18,981 bases of DNA from CADCTB01 sp036269435 (lineage in GTDB: Bacteria; Actinomycetota; Acidimicrobiia; Acidimicrobiales; AC-14): assembly GCA_036269435.1 (NCBI GenBank), contig DATASA010000042.1, positions 1-18,981 on the forward strand, in the 5' to 3' direction. Below the pieces are notes generated by a model. It ran no database searches. It was not told the origin of the DNA and saw only the letters and a list, made by a program, of their open reading frames with translations. Below, piece after piece: positions 6,293 to 13,876 of this stretch. Numbering within the stretch: position 1 is the first letter of the stretch; each line of letters starts with the position of its first letter. Made by a program: the position numbers and the translations under genes.

Positions 6293-7801
6293 ATGGACAA
6301 CTTCGTGCATTACCTGACCATGCGGTACCTGTGGCAGGGGGCCTTGACCACCATGAAGGTCGCCGGCGTATCGCTGGTCGGCGCGCTGCTCCTCGGGGCG
6401 TTGCTGGCCGAGCTGCGGATCAGCCGGGTGCGGCCGGTCCGGTGGCTGGCCGCCACGTACATCTGGGTCATCCGGGGCACCCCGTTGCTGTTGCAGCTGG
6501 TGTTCCTGTTCGACGCCCTGCCGACGGTGGGGATCGTGTTCGCCGCGGTCCCCACCGCCATCATCGGCTTCACCCTGAACGAGGGCGCGTTCTTCGCCGA
6601 GATCTTCCGGGGCGGGATCCTCGCGGTGGACCGGAACCAGGTCCTGGCGGCCAACGCCCTGGGGATGTCGCCGGCCACCACCCGGCGCAGGGTGGTGCTC
6701 CCGCTGGCCGTGCGGGCGATCCTGCCCAGCATCGGCAACGAGCTCATCAACCTGATCAAGAGCACGTCGCTGGCCTCGGTCATCTCCGTGAGCGAACTGA
6801 CCCAGCGCAGCCAGTACGTGTCGTCGCAGAGCTTCGTCTTCTTTCCCGTGTTCCTCGCCTCCGGGGCGATGTACCTGCTCATGACCTCGGCGGTGGCGAT
6901 CGGCCAGACCGTGCTGGAGCGGCGCACGAGCCTCGACCGTGAGAGGCGTCCGACCGTGGTGGCCGAGCGCGCGGTCGCGACATTGGGCCCCCTGATCGCC
7001 CGGACGCTGCCCGAGCCGGTGATCGACAACCCCCTCGTGGTCTGTGAGGGCGTGACCAAGTCCTATGGCTCGCGCCGCGTGCTCGACGGCATCGACCTGA
7101 CCATCGCCCGAGGTGAGGTCGTGGCCATCCTCGGCGCAAGCGGCAGCGGCAAGAGCACCCTCCTGCGGCTCCTGAATCACCTCGAGTCGATCGACTCGGG
7201 CATGGTCCTGATCGACGGCCGCACCGTGGGCTACACCGAGTCGGGCGCGCCGGAGCCGTCGCCCAGCCGGCTGGCTCGGGCCCGAGCCGAGGCCAAGGTC
7301 GGCATGGTGTTCCAGCATTTCAACCTCTTCCCCCACCTGAGCGCGCTGGACAACATCCGGCTGGCGCCGGTGTGCGTCTACGGCGAGGACCGGGCGGTGG
7401 CCACGGACAAGGCCCGGTCCTTGCTACAGACGGTCGGCTTGGCCGAGCACGCCGACAAGCTGCCGCACCGGCTGTCCGGTGGCCAGCAGCAGCGGGTGGC
7501 GATCGTCCGCGCCCTGGCCACCGAGCCGAAGTTGATGCTCTTCGACGAGCCGACGAGCGCCCTCGACCCTGAGCTCGTCGGCGACGTCCTGTCCGTCATG
7601 CGTCGCTTGGCCGACGAGGGCATGACGATGATCGTCGTCACCCACGAGATCCGGTTCGCCCGCGATGTCGCCGACCGGGTCGTGTTCATCGAGGACGGCC
7701 GCGTGATCGAACAAGGGACCCCCGGACAGGTGCTCGGCGCCCCCGCCCATCCGCAGACGCAGCGCTTCCTGCAGTCCCTGATCGGCAAGGTGACCGTGTG
7801 A
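6293..7801 (+). CDS. Fused ABC transporter permease-ATPase, polar amino acid (HisM/GlnQ) type
   Basis: One 502-residue polypeptide combines two subunits that are usually separate. Residues 1-210 form a HisMQ-type permease, with hydrophobic segments and the EAA loop EIFRGGILAVDRNQVLAANALG (about 103-124; in two-part form EIFRGGIL and AANALGMSP). After a linker of about 35 residues, 247-502 form the ATPase: Walker A GASGSGKST (281-289), Q-loop Q341, signature LSGGQ (394-398), Walker B LMLFDEP (414-420) and switch His H451. All nucleotide-binding motifs are intact. GGAG lies 8 bases before ATG 6293. The protein would homodimerise in the membrane and take substrate from the lipoprotein encoded just upstream. 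Single-chain permease-ATPases occur in this family in actinobacteria, so the fusion is uncommon rather than unique. Confidence 0.9.
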   Translation: MDNFVHYLTMRYLWQGALTTMKVAGVSLVGALLLGALLAELRISRVRPVRWLAATYIWVIRGTPLLLQLVFLFDALPTVGIVFAAVPTAIIGFTLNEGAFFAEIFRGGILAVDRNQVLAANALGMSPATTRRRVVLPLAVRAILPSIGNELINLIKSTSLASVISVSELTQRSQYVSSQSFVFFPVFLASGAMYLLMTSAVAIGQTVLERRTSLDRERRPTVVAERAVATLGPLIARTLPEPVIDNPLVVCEGVTKSYGSRRVLDGIDLTIARGEVVAILGASGSGKSTLLRLLNHLESIDSGMVLIDGRTVGYTESGAPEPSPSRLARARAEAKVGMVFQHFNLFPHLSALDNIRLAPVCVYGEDRAVATDKARSLLQTVGLAEHADKLPHRLSGGQQQRVAIVRALATEPKLMLFDEPTSALDPELVGDVLSVMRRLADEGMTMIVVTHEIRFARDVADRVVFIEDGRVIEQGTPGQVLGAPAHPQTQRFLQSLIGKVTV

Positions 7802-7853
7802 GCCACAGCGGTGACCGAAGCGAACACACGACGACAACGAGCAAGGAGCAATG

Positions 7854-8537
7854 GTGAACTTCACCGAGATCGTGGACCTGGGCCACCCGCTCTACGACGG
7901 CATGCCGTGCCATGCCGCCGAGGTGACGGCGTTCTGGACGGTCGACAGCTTCGCCAAGACGCGCCAGGCCAGTCAGGGGCGGATGGGCCTGCACAACAAG
8001 ATGATGTTGCTGAGCGAGCACACCGGGACGCACCTCGACGCGCCCGCCCACTTCGACGAGACGGGGCTGTCGGTCGAGGAGATACCGCTGGACCGGCTCA
8101 TCCTGCCCGGCCATCTGCTCGACCTCACCCACAAGCAGGCGCACGAGGCCATCGAACCCGTGGACCTGGAGGTGGCCGAAGCGGGCAGCGGTCGCGCGGT
8201 CGGGCCGGGCCGGGTGGTCATCGTGCGCACCGGCCAGGACGTGCGGTGGGGGACCCCGGACTTCTTCACCGAGCGGCCGTACATCACCAGCGAAGCGGCG
8301 CAGTGGTTGGTGGACAAGGGCGTGACCCTCTTCGGCACCGACCTGATCGCCATCGACAACCCCGCCGAGTGGTGGGAGCCGACCCACACCGCCTTCCTCA
8401 CCGGCGGGCTGCCGATGGTCCAACAGCTCAACAACTTGGCGCGGCTCGTCGGTCGCGAATTCACCTTCGTCGTGCTGCCCCTGCCGATGCGCGGCGGCAC
8501 AGCGAGCCCGGTCCGACCCGTCGCGCTGCTTCACTAG
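7854..8537 (+). CDS. Cyclase family metallohydrolase (kynurenine formamidase / isatin hydrolase fold)
   Basis: The protein of about 227 residues carries the family metal-binding signature HTGTHLDAPAHF (residues 57-68 counted from ATG 7851), with all of the expected H-x-G-T-H-x-D-x-P-x-H positions. The middle segment GPGRVVIVRTGQD and the VTLFGTDLIAIDNP region match PF04199 members. Known relatives hydrolyse N-formyl-arylamines, open isatin or act on cyclic imides and lactones. Here the neighbours suggest opening of an N-heterocycle or hydrolysis of a formamide intermediate. AAGGAG (7843-7848) is only 2 bases from ATG 7851 but 5 from GTG 7854, so I favour GTG 7854; the difference is one residue. 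The next gene begins inside a 17-base tandem repeat after the stop. Confidence 0.88.
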   Translation: MNFTEIVDLGHPLYDGMPCHAAEVTAFWTVDSFAKTRQASQGRMGLHNKMMLLSEHTGTHLDAPAHFDETGLSVEEIPLDRLILPGHLLDLTHKQAHEAIEPVDLEVAEAGSGRAVGPGRVVIVRTGQDVRWGTPDFFTERPYITSEAAQWLVDKGVTLFGTDLIAIDNPAEWWEPTHTAFLTGGLPMVQQLNNLARLVGREFTFVVLPLPMRGGTASPVRPVALLH

Positions 8538-8575
8538 GTGATCAGGTCCACTCGGTGATCGGGTTCACTCGGTGA
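8537..8575 (+). repeat. 17-bp tandem repeat bridging the cyclase stop and the TSUP start
   Basis: Unit 1 GGTGATCAGGTCCACTC (8537-8553) and unit 2 GGTGATCGGGTTCACTC (8554-8570) match at 15 of 17 positions. A partial third unit GGTGA starts at 8571, and TTCACT at 8530-8535 resembles the end of a preceding unit. The array begins on the last base of the cyclase stop codon and ends on the GTG start of the next gene. Each unit contains a GTG, in different frames because 17 is not a multiple of 3. Confidence 0.7.
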
Positions 8576-9327
8576 GCTGGCCCCATGCCTGCCTGCTCCT
8601 CGCCGCCGGTCTGTGCGCGGGGACGGTGAACGCGATCGCCGGGGGCGGCACGTTGCTCAGCTTCCCCGCCCTGCTCCTCGTCGGGCTCTCCCCCGTGGTG
8701 GCGAACGTGACCAATACGGTCGCCGTGTGGCCGGGCTACCTCAGCGGCACCGTCGGCTACCGGGCGCAGGTCGCCGAAGACGTGCCGAGGCACATGGACC
8801 TCGTGGTGATGGCGACCGTGGGCGCGGTGGTCGGGACCGTGCTGCTGCTGACCGCCCCGGCCAGTGTGTTCCGTCGGCTGGTGCCGTTCCTTGTCCTCGC
8901 CGCGACGGGGCTGCTCGCCGCGCAGCCGTGGCTCTCCGCTCGTCTGGAGAAGGCTCGGCAAGGGCGGGACCCGGCCGGCCCGTGGGGACGGCGGGCGGGC
9001 ATCGGCGTGGCCGCGACGTACGGCGCCTACTTCGGGGGCGGCCTGGGGATCGTGCTGCTGGCCATCCTCGCCCTCACGCTGCGCGCCGACCTGCGGCGCC
9101 TGAACGGTCTGAAGACGGCCCTCTCGCTCCTCATCAACACCGTCGCCCTGGTCGGCTTCGCCCTGTTCGGACCCGTCGACTGGCTCGCGGTGGCGATCAT
9201 CGCGCCGGCCAGCCTCGTCGGCGGCAGCGTCGGCGCCGCACTCGCGCTGCGGCTCGACTCCCGCTCGCTCCGCCGGGTCGTGGTGATCTTCGGCTGCGGT
9301 GTCGGGGTCAGGCTGTTGACGGCATGA
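8572..9327 (+). CDS. TSUP (TauE/SafE) family anion permease
   Basis: The 251-residue protein is strongly hydrophobic, with about seven to eight membrane segments arranged in two repeats. The first repeat opens with VNAIAGGGTLLSFPALLL, and GAYFGGGLGIVLLAIL opens the second. These Gly-rich segments are the hallmark of TauE/SafE transporters, which export sulfite, sulfoacetate or other organic anions and are sometimes importers. In this operon it might export or import an acidic product of the hydrolases. Start GTG 8572 is the third GTG of the 17-bp repeat array and has no obvious Shine-Dalgarno, so translation may depend on coupling. Its stop overlaps the next start as ATGA (9324-9327). Confidence 0.85.
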   Translation: MSWPHACLLLAAGLCAGTVNAIAGGGTLLSFPALLLVGLSPVVANVTNTVAVWPGYLSGTVGYRAQVAEDVPRHMDLVVMATVGAVVGTVLLLTAPASVFRRLVPFLVLAATGLLAAQPWLSARLEKARQGRDPAGPWGRRAGIGVAATYGAYFGGGLGIVLLAILALTLRADLRRLNGLKTALSLLINTVALVGFALFGPVDWLAVAIIAPASLVGGSVGAALALRLDSRSLRRVVVIFGCGVGVRLLTA

Positions 9328-10817
9328 CGGCGGCGGCCCGGGACCTCACGATCCGCTCGGTCCGGCTGGGCCCTGGCGATGGCGACCCGGCTGGTCCGGT
9401 CGACGTCCACGTCGTCGGCGGGGTGATCACCACCATCGCCGCGCCCACCGATGATCGGGGACGGGGGCGCGAGATCGACGGCCGCGGGATGCTGTGCATG
9501 CCCGGGTTCGTCAACGCCCACCACCACTCCTACGACGTGCTGGCCAAGGGTCTGCTCGAGGACATGCCCTTCGACGTGTGGGCGCTGCACTCCCAGCCCG
9601 GGTACCTCGGCCCACGTCGCGCCGAGGAGCTGCGGGCGCGTACGTTGCTCAGCGGGCTGGAGTGCATCCGCAGCGGCATCACCACGGTGCAGGACATGTG
9701 CAGCCTGGTCCCGTTCGACGAGCCCTGCCTGGACGCCATCCTCGGGGCCTACGCGGAGTTGGGCATCCGGGTCGTCTTCTCCATCGCCGTCCGCGACGTC
9801 GCCGCCCTGGACATCCGCCCCTTCCTGCGCGATGTCCCACCGGACCAGCTGGCCATCGTCGAAGGCGCGGCGGCCCCGGCCGGCGAGCAGCTGGCCTTCG
9901 TCGAGGCGCAGCTCGCGCGCCTGCCCGCCGACGGCCTGCGGACCTGGGCCCTGAGCCCGTCGGGGCCGCAGCGTTGCACCACCCCGCTCCTGGAAGGGCT
10001 GGCCGCGCTCTCCGCCGATCACGGCCTTCCGGTGTTCACCCACGTCTACGAGACGAAGGCCCAGACGGCGAAGGCCCGGGAGATCTATCCGAGCGACGGC
10101 GGGTCGATGATCGCCCACCTCGACCGGATCGGCCTGCTCACCGAGCGGACGAGCCTCGTCCACGCCGTGTGGATCACCCGGAGCGAGCTCGACCAGGTCG
10201 CAGCGGCGGGCAGCAGGATCGTGCACAACCCCGTCAGCAACATGAAGCTCAAGAGCGGCATCGCCCCGATGGTCGCCGCCCGCCGCGCCGGGGTGGAGGT
10301 GGCCCTCGGCTGCGACAACTGCAGCTGTGGCGACTCCCACAACATGTTCCAGGCCATGAAGGCGTACTGCCTGCTGGCGGCCGTGAGCACGAGCGGGCCG
10401 AATGGCCTGCACGCGGGCGACGCGGTGCGCTCGGCCACATCGGTCGGCGCTGCCGCGTTACACCTTCCGACCGTCGGGGCGGTCCGCGAGGGGATGGCGG
10501 CCGACCTGGTGCTCTACGACCTCGACGACCTGGCGTACCAGCCCCTGAACGACGTGACCCGCCAGCTCGTGTTCTGCGAGAGCGGCCGTGGCGTGCGGAC
10601 CGTCGTGGTCGACGGCCGGATCGTCCTCGACGACGGCGCCTGCACGTCGGTCGACGAGGCCGCGCTGCGGGACGAGCTTGTCGAGCTCATGCCGACCTTC
10701 CGCGCCGACGTCGAGGCCAACCGCCGGCGGGCCGCGCCGATCGAACGGTCGCTGCTGGACTGCCTCGAGCGCCTTCGCGGCCACGATGTGGGACTCTCGC
10801 GGATCCTTGACCACTGA
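9324..10817 (+). CDS. ATZ/TRZ-type amidohydrolase (chlorohydrolase / deaminase family)
   Basis: The 497-residue enzyme shows the complete mononuclear metal site of the ATZ/TRZ/SsnA branch: NAHHH (H66 and H68), THVYET (H240 and E243), SLVHAVW (H280) and GCDNCSCGD (D331). The composite N- and C-terminal beta-sandwich is visible in the opening IRSVRLG strands and the late VVDGRIVLDDG strand. Members remove amino or halide groups from triazines, purines, pyrimidines and adenosine-like compounds. The LKSG segment (309-312) after NPVSNMK is a typical family feature. All expected catalytic residues are present, unlike in the two amidohydrolases of the opposite arm. Start ATG 9324 overlaps the TSUP stop. 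The gene closes the rightward operon and converges on the formamidase with 16 bases between. Substrate unknown. Confidence 0.87.
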   Translation: MTAAARDLTIRSVRLGPGDGDPAGPVDVHVVGGVITTIAAPTDDRGRGREIDGRGMLCMPGFVNAHHHSYDVLAKGLLEDMPFDVWALHSQPGYLGPRRAEELRARTLLSGLECIRSGITTVQDMCSLVPFDEPCLDAILGAYAELGIRVVFSIAVRDVAALDIRPFLRDVPPDQLAIVEGAAAPAGEQLAFVEAQLARLPADGLRTWALSPSGPQRCTTPLLEGLAALSADHGLPVFTHVYETKAQTAKAREIYPSDGGSMIAHLDRIGLLTERTSLVHAVWITRSELDQVAAAGSRIVHNPVSNMKLKSGIAPMVAARRAGVEVALGCDNCSCGDSHNMFQAMKAYCLLAAVSTSGPNGLHAGDAVRSATSVGAAALHLPTVGAVREGMAADLVLYDLDDLAYQPLNDVTRQLVFCESGRGVRTVVVDGRIVLDDGACTSVDEAALRDELVELMPTFRADVEANRRRAAPIERSLLDCLERLRGHDVGLSRILDH

Positions 10818-10833
10818 CGCGTCGGGCCGGGCG

Positions 10834-11934
10834 TCATTGCTTCAGCCAGTCGTTCCCGAGCCAGGCCGGCGCCCCGAAGTCGTGCTTGCGGATGACGCAG
10901 TGGACCCCCTTGACCCGGTCGACGACCTGGGACACCTCGAAGTCCGCCGCCGCGCTGAGGTACGCGAGCGCCAGAGGAGGCGGCATGCCGACGTGTTCGA
11001 CCAGGAAGGCGATGGCTTGGCGCGTGGCAGCACGCATGGCCTCGTCGAGGTCGACGTCGAGGCCGACGACGATCCAGGACTCTGCAGTTTCCGCGAACGG
11101 CTGCCGAAGTACGGCGGCCAGGTGCCGCGCGGCGCGGTTGCGGTGGACGCTGAGCCGCATCCAGGCTCGCAACGGCGCCTCGAACGCGGTCAGGGCGACC
11201 TCACCGTCGCCCTGCGCGAAGTGCGGGTCGGAGACGTAGAACATGGCGTCAGGGACGAGCACCGGCAGGTAGAGGCGGCTGCCCTCTCCGACGAGGTTGA
11301 CGTCGAGGTTGCCACCATGGGGGCCCGGCGGGACGGAGTGGACCGGCTCCTCGGTCGCCGGCGCCACGCCCATGATGCCGAGGAACGGGTTGAGCGGGAA
11401 CCGGGCCTGTCGCCCGCGGCCCCAGCGCAGCACACCGCGGGAGCCTTCGACGGTGGCGAGCACGCACACGGGCGGTGGCGGCTCACCGGACGCGGGCCGG
11501 GCCGGGTACTCGTCCGGCAACGCCCCTCGGCCATGGCGGTTGGAGATGATGCCGTAGTCGGTCCGGCGTCGCAGGCGGAGCGTCTCGACCTCGAGGATGT
11601 CGCCGACGGTCGCGCCCCGTACCGCAATCGGGCCGATCACCACGTGGGGCCCGGCCCGCTCGTCGTGGACGACGTCGGAGGCGGCCAGCTCGACGGCGTC
11701 GGCCAGGACGGCGTGGCGGGGGATGCCGAGGTCGCCGAAGAACCGGACCGGATCCCGGCCCTGGTCGTCGAGGATCCCCTCGTGGCTGATCGTGTCGACG
11801 CACACGACGTCGCCGGGGGCGACGGCCAGGACGGGGTGGCTGGCCGCATTGGGCAACCAGCCCCACGACACCGTCCCGGCGGCGGCGGTCACGAGCGGGC
11901 AGCCGGGGTCGTCGTCCCTCACCGTCGCCTCCAC
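10834..11934 (-). CDS. Acetamidase/formamidase family protein
   Basis: The 366-residue product matches the FmdA/AmdA family: an early VAPGDVVCVDTISHEG, then GPIAVRGATVGDILEVE, NPFLGIMGVAP and GGNLDVNLV, and late SDPHFAQGDGEV. The last carries the His/Gln-Gly-Asp-Gly-Glu motif of the active-site region. Family enzymes hydrolyse formamide or short aliphatic amides to ammonia and the acid, which would fit as the last nitrogen-releasing step after formamide production. I chose GTG 11934 (MEATVRDDDPG). Codons upstream to 12045 overlap the start of the divergent GntR gene and look non-coding. The gene is alone on its strand between the two arms, with 62 bases to the divergent regulator. Confidence 0.85.
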   Translation of the reverse strand: MEATVRDDDPGCPLVTAAAGTVSWGWLPNAASHPVLAVAPGDVVCVDTISHEGILDDQGRDPVRFFGDLGIPRHAVLADAVELAASDVVHDERAGPHVVIGPIAVRGATVGDILEVETLRLRRRTDYGIISNRHGRGALPDEYPARPASGEPPPPVCVLATVEGSRGVLRWGRGRQARFPLNPFLGIMGVAPATEEPVHSVPPGPHGGNLDVNLVGEGSRLYLPVLVPDAMFYVSDPHFAQGDGEVALTAFEAPLRAWMRLSVHRNRAARHLAAVLRQPFAETAESWIVVGLDVDLDEAMRAATRQAIAFLVEHVGMPPPLALAYLSAAADFEVSQVVDRVKGVHCVIRKHDFGAPAWLGNDWLKQ

Positions 11935-11996
11935 GTTGACGCCGGGTCTGCGGCGGTGGCCGGTATGGTCGGCGGCGTGGCTCGGAACGGCGCGCG
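11935..11996. promoter_or_regulatory. Divergent promoter region, formamidase / GntR regulator
   Basis: These 62 bases must contain start signals for both divergent genes. TATGGT (11964-11969) is a candidate -10 for the GntR gene, giving a short leader, but no matching -35 is at standard distance. There is no GTATAC site here, so autoregulation by the same motif as at 5121, 5198 and 18118 is not supported by the sequence. Confidence 0.3.
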
Positions 11997-12671
11997 GTGA
12001 CGGCGAGGGTTCCCGCACGGTCGCGGGCCGCTGGCCCCGGTCCAACGTCGCACGAGACGGTGTGCGCCGCGGTCCGACGCCGCATCATTGTCGGCCAGTA
12101 CAGCCCCGGCGAGCGCCTGACCGAGGACGCGCTGGCCGAGGAGTACAAGGTGTCCCGTATACCGGTGCGGGAGGCGCTGCGCGTGCTCGCCTCGGAGGGT
12201 TTCGTGCGGGTCCGTCCGTACTACGGCACGTTCGTGGCCGAGCTGTCGGCGGGCGACGCCGACGACCTCTTGGAGGTCCGGGCCGCCCTCGAGCCGCTGG
12301 CCGCCCGTCTCGCCGCCGAGCGCCGCACTCCCGAACAACTGGCCGAGCTGCGCCGGATCGTGGCCGAGGGGAGCGAGGCGACGAAGGAGCGGCGCTACGA
12401 CGACGTGGCTGTCCTCAACGGACGTTTCCACGAGGTGTTGGGCGCGGCCTCGGGCAACGCGAACCTGCGCGGTTTCATCCGCGAGCTTCGCGACAAGATC
12501 GACTGGGTCTACTCGGCCGACGTTCGTCGGCGGGCCCGGGACTCGTGGGGCGAGCACATCGGGATCGTCGACGCCATCGACCGACGGGATGCGGCGACCG
12601 CGGCGCGACTCGTCCTCGAGCACATCGAGAAGGCGGCCACCGCCCATCGGCGAAGTGGCACCGAAGCCTGA
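11997..12671 (+). CDS. GntR family transcriptional regulator, FCD subfamily
   Basis: The 224-residue protein has an N-terminal winged helix-turn-helix (about residues 19-84), with IIVGQYSPGERLTEDALAEE, the recognition helix VSRIPVREALRVL and the wing GTFVAE. An all-helical FCD effector domain (about 90-215) follows. Likely metal or ligand positions N141, H145, H187 and H209 follow the FCD pattern. Such regulators are usually repressors relieved by a pathway metabolite, often an organic acid. Start GTG 11997 is supported by the short divergent gap; GTG 12060 would cut just before the DNA-binding domain. The gene sits between the two arms of the cluster, and sites typical for this subfamily lie before both arms, so I infer that it controls them. 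Its stop is 8 bases from the end of the opposite arm. Confidence 0.88.
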   Translation: MTARVPARSRAAGPGPTSHETVCAAVRRRIIVGQYSPGERLTEDALAEEYKVSRIPVREALRVLASEGFVRVRPYYGTFVAELSAGDADDLLEVRAALEPLAARLAAERRTPEQLAELRRIVAEGSEATKERRYDDVAVLNGRFHEVLGAASGNANLRGFIRELRDKIDWVYSADVRRRARDSWGEHIGIVDAIDRRDAATAARLVLEHIEKAATAHRRSGTEA

Positions 12672-12679
12672 GGGCATCC

Positions 12680-13876
12680 TCATCGGGCAAGCTCCGCCCC
12701 GTGGCTGAGTCGGCCTCCGTGGCAGGTGATCACGACCTCGGCGGGCACGGTGACGGCATCGGTCGGCCGGTCCGAGTCGATCACGACGAGGTCGGCGCGG
12801 CAGCCCGGCGCCAGCCCGTAGCCCTCGAGCCCGAGGAGCCGGGCGGGCGATGTCGTGACCATGTCGAGCAGCGACTGATGGCCACGGCCCGGCGGGAACC
12901 GGCCGACCAGGCCGGCGAGCCAGGCGGTCTGCAGCAATGAGCCGTCGCCGTAGGGCGTGAACGCGTTGGCCGTGTTGTTCGTGCCCACCGCCACGGTGAC
13001 GCCCGCTTCCGCCAGCGCGCCCAGCGGGGTGATGGCACCGGTGAGGAACATGTCGGTGGCGGGCAGCGACACGACACCGATTCCGGCCGCGGCCAAGGCG
13101 GTCGTCCGACGGGCGGCGTCCCCGAGCTCCATGGCCGAGAGCGACGTCACGTGGCCGAGGACGACCCGGCCGGGCACCCACCCGCGGTCGCGCACGCCGT
13201 CGACGACCCCGTCTAGGTCATGGACGGTGGGATCGCAGGCGAAGTCGATGTGGAGGTCGAGGAGCCGGTCGTAGCGCGCCGCGAGGTCGATGACGTGGGC
13301 CGTGTGACGGAGGGCGTCGTCGTCGGCGTACGAGCAGCCGCCGACGACCTCGCACCCTGCGCCCAATGCCTCCTCGAGCAGCTCCGGGATGCCCGGGTCT
13401 TGAAACAGGCCGTGCTGTGGGAAGGCGACGAACTGGAGCGTGATGCGATCGTGCCAGGCGCGGGCCAGGGTCACCTGCCAGCGCAGATGGTCGAGGCCGG
13501 CGGTCGCGCTGAGCTCGACGTGGACGCGCGCCGCCGTCGTGCCGTGGCGAACCATGCGCCCGAGCAGCCGTTCCGCGGCGGCGACGAGATCGGCGGAGCG
13601 GAGCCTGCGATGCACTGCGGCGGTCGCGTCGATCGCCTCAGCCAGCGTGCCGAGCGGCGCCGCCGTCGCGGCCAGCGCGTCGAGTTGGTAGGCCTTGTCG
13701 AGATGGACGTGGGCGTCGACGAGCCCGGGGATGACGGCTCGGCCACCGACGTCGACGCCGGAGCGGCTGCCCGCGCCGGCCGGGACGATCGACTGGATGA
13801 GCGACCCGTCGAAGGCGATGTCGACCAGCCCGTCGACGCCGGACACGCGGGCGTTGCGGACTCCGTCGATCAGCAC
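12680..13876 (-). CDS. Cytosine-deaminase-like amidohydrolase with altered catalytic positions
   Basis: The 398-residue protein has the amidohydrolase start GLVDAHVHLDKAY (H56, H58, with the D60-K61 pair seen in CodA relatives), DLHIDFACD (H209), VVLGHVTSLSAM (H242) and GTNNTANAFTPYGDGSLL (about 298-315). Aligned by eye with E. coli cytosine deaminase, the catalytic Asp (D313 in GHDDVFDPW) corresponds to N301 and the Glu of HCDE (E217) to F212. I recall a subgroup annotated as cytosine deaminase that shares the TNN motif, so this looks like a family trait rather than a mutation. Cytosine deaminase activity should not be assumed. Start GTG 13876 overlaps the upstream amidohydrolase stop by 7 bases, with GAGGA further upstream, so the two are coupled. 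It is the last gene of the leftward arm. Confidence 0.82.
   Translation of the reverse strand: MLIDGVRNARVSGVDGLVDIAFDGSLIQSIVPAGAGSRSGVDVGGRAVIPGLVDAHVHLDKAYQLDALAATAAPLGTLAEAIDATAAVHRRLRSADLVAAAERLLGRMVRHGTTAARVHVELSATAGLDHLRWQVTLARAWHDRITLQFVAFPQHGLFQDPGIPELLEEALGAGCEVVGGCSYADDDALRHTAHVIDLAARYDRLLDLHIDFACDPTVHDLDGVVDGVRDRGWVPGRVVLGHVTSLSAMELGDAARRTTALAAAGIGVVSLPATDMFLTGAITPLGALAEAGVTVAVGTNNTANAFTPYGDGSLLQTAWLAGLVGRFPPGRGHQSLLDMVTTSPARLLGLEGYGLAPGCRADLVVIDSDRPTDAVTVPAEVVITCHGGRLSHGAELAR

Noticed and set aside
5249..7336. 695-residue minus-strand open frame
   Set aside because: It is the antisense shadow of the binding protein and permease-ATPase genes, Arg/Gly/His/Asp-rich with no domain. 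The plus strand carries clear motifs.
8613..9323. N-terminal extension of the ATZ/TRZ gene to 8613
   Set aside because: The extension lies over the TSUP gene in another frame, is Arg/Pro-rich, and the enzyme has a natural start at ATG 9324.
10818..10833. Terminator between convergent ATZ/TRZ and formamidase genes
   Set aside because: The 16-base gap holds no stem and no T-tract that I can support.
12157..12162. GTATAC inside the GntR gene as a fourth operator
   Set aside because: It encodes part of the conserved Arg-Ile-Pro of the recognition helix and lacks the flanking TTG. It is best explained by coding.
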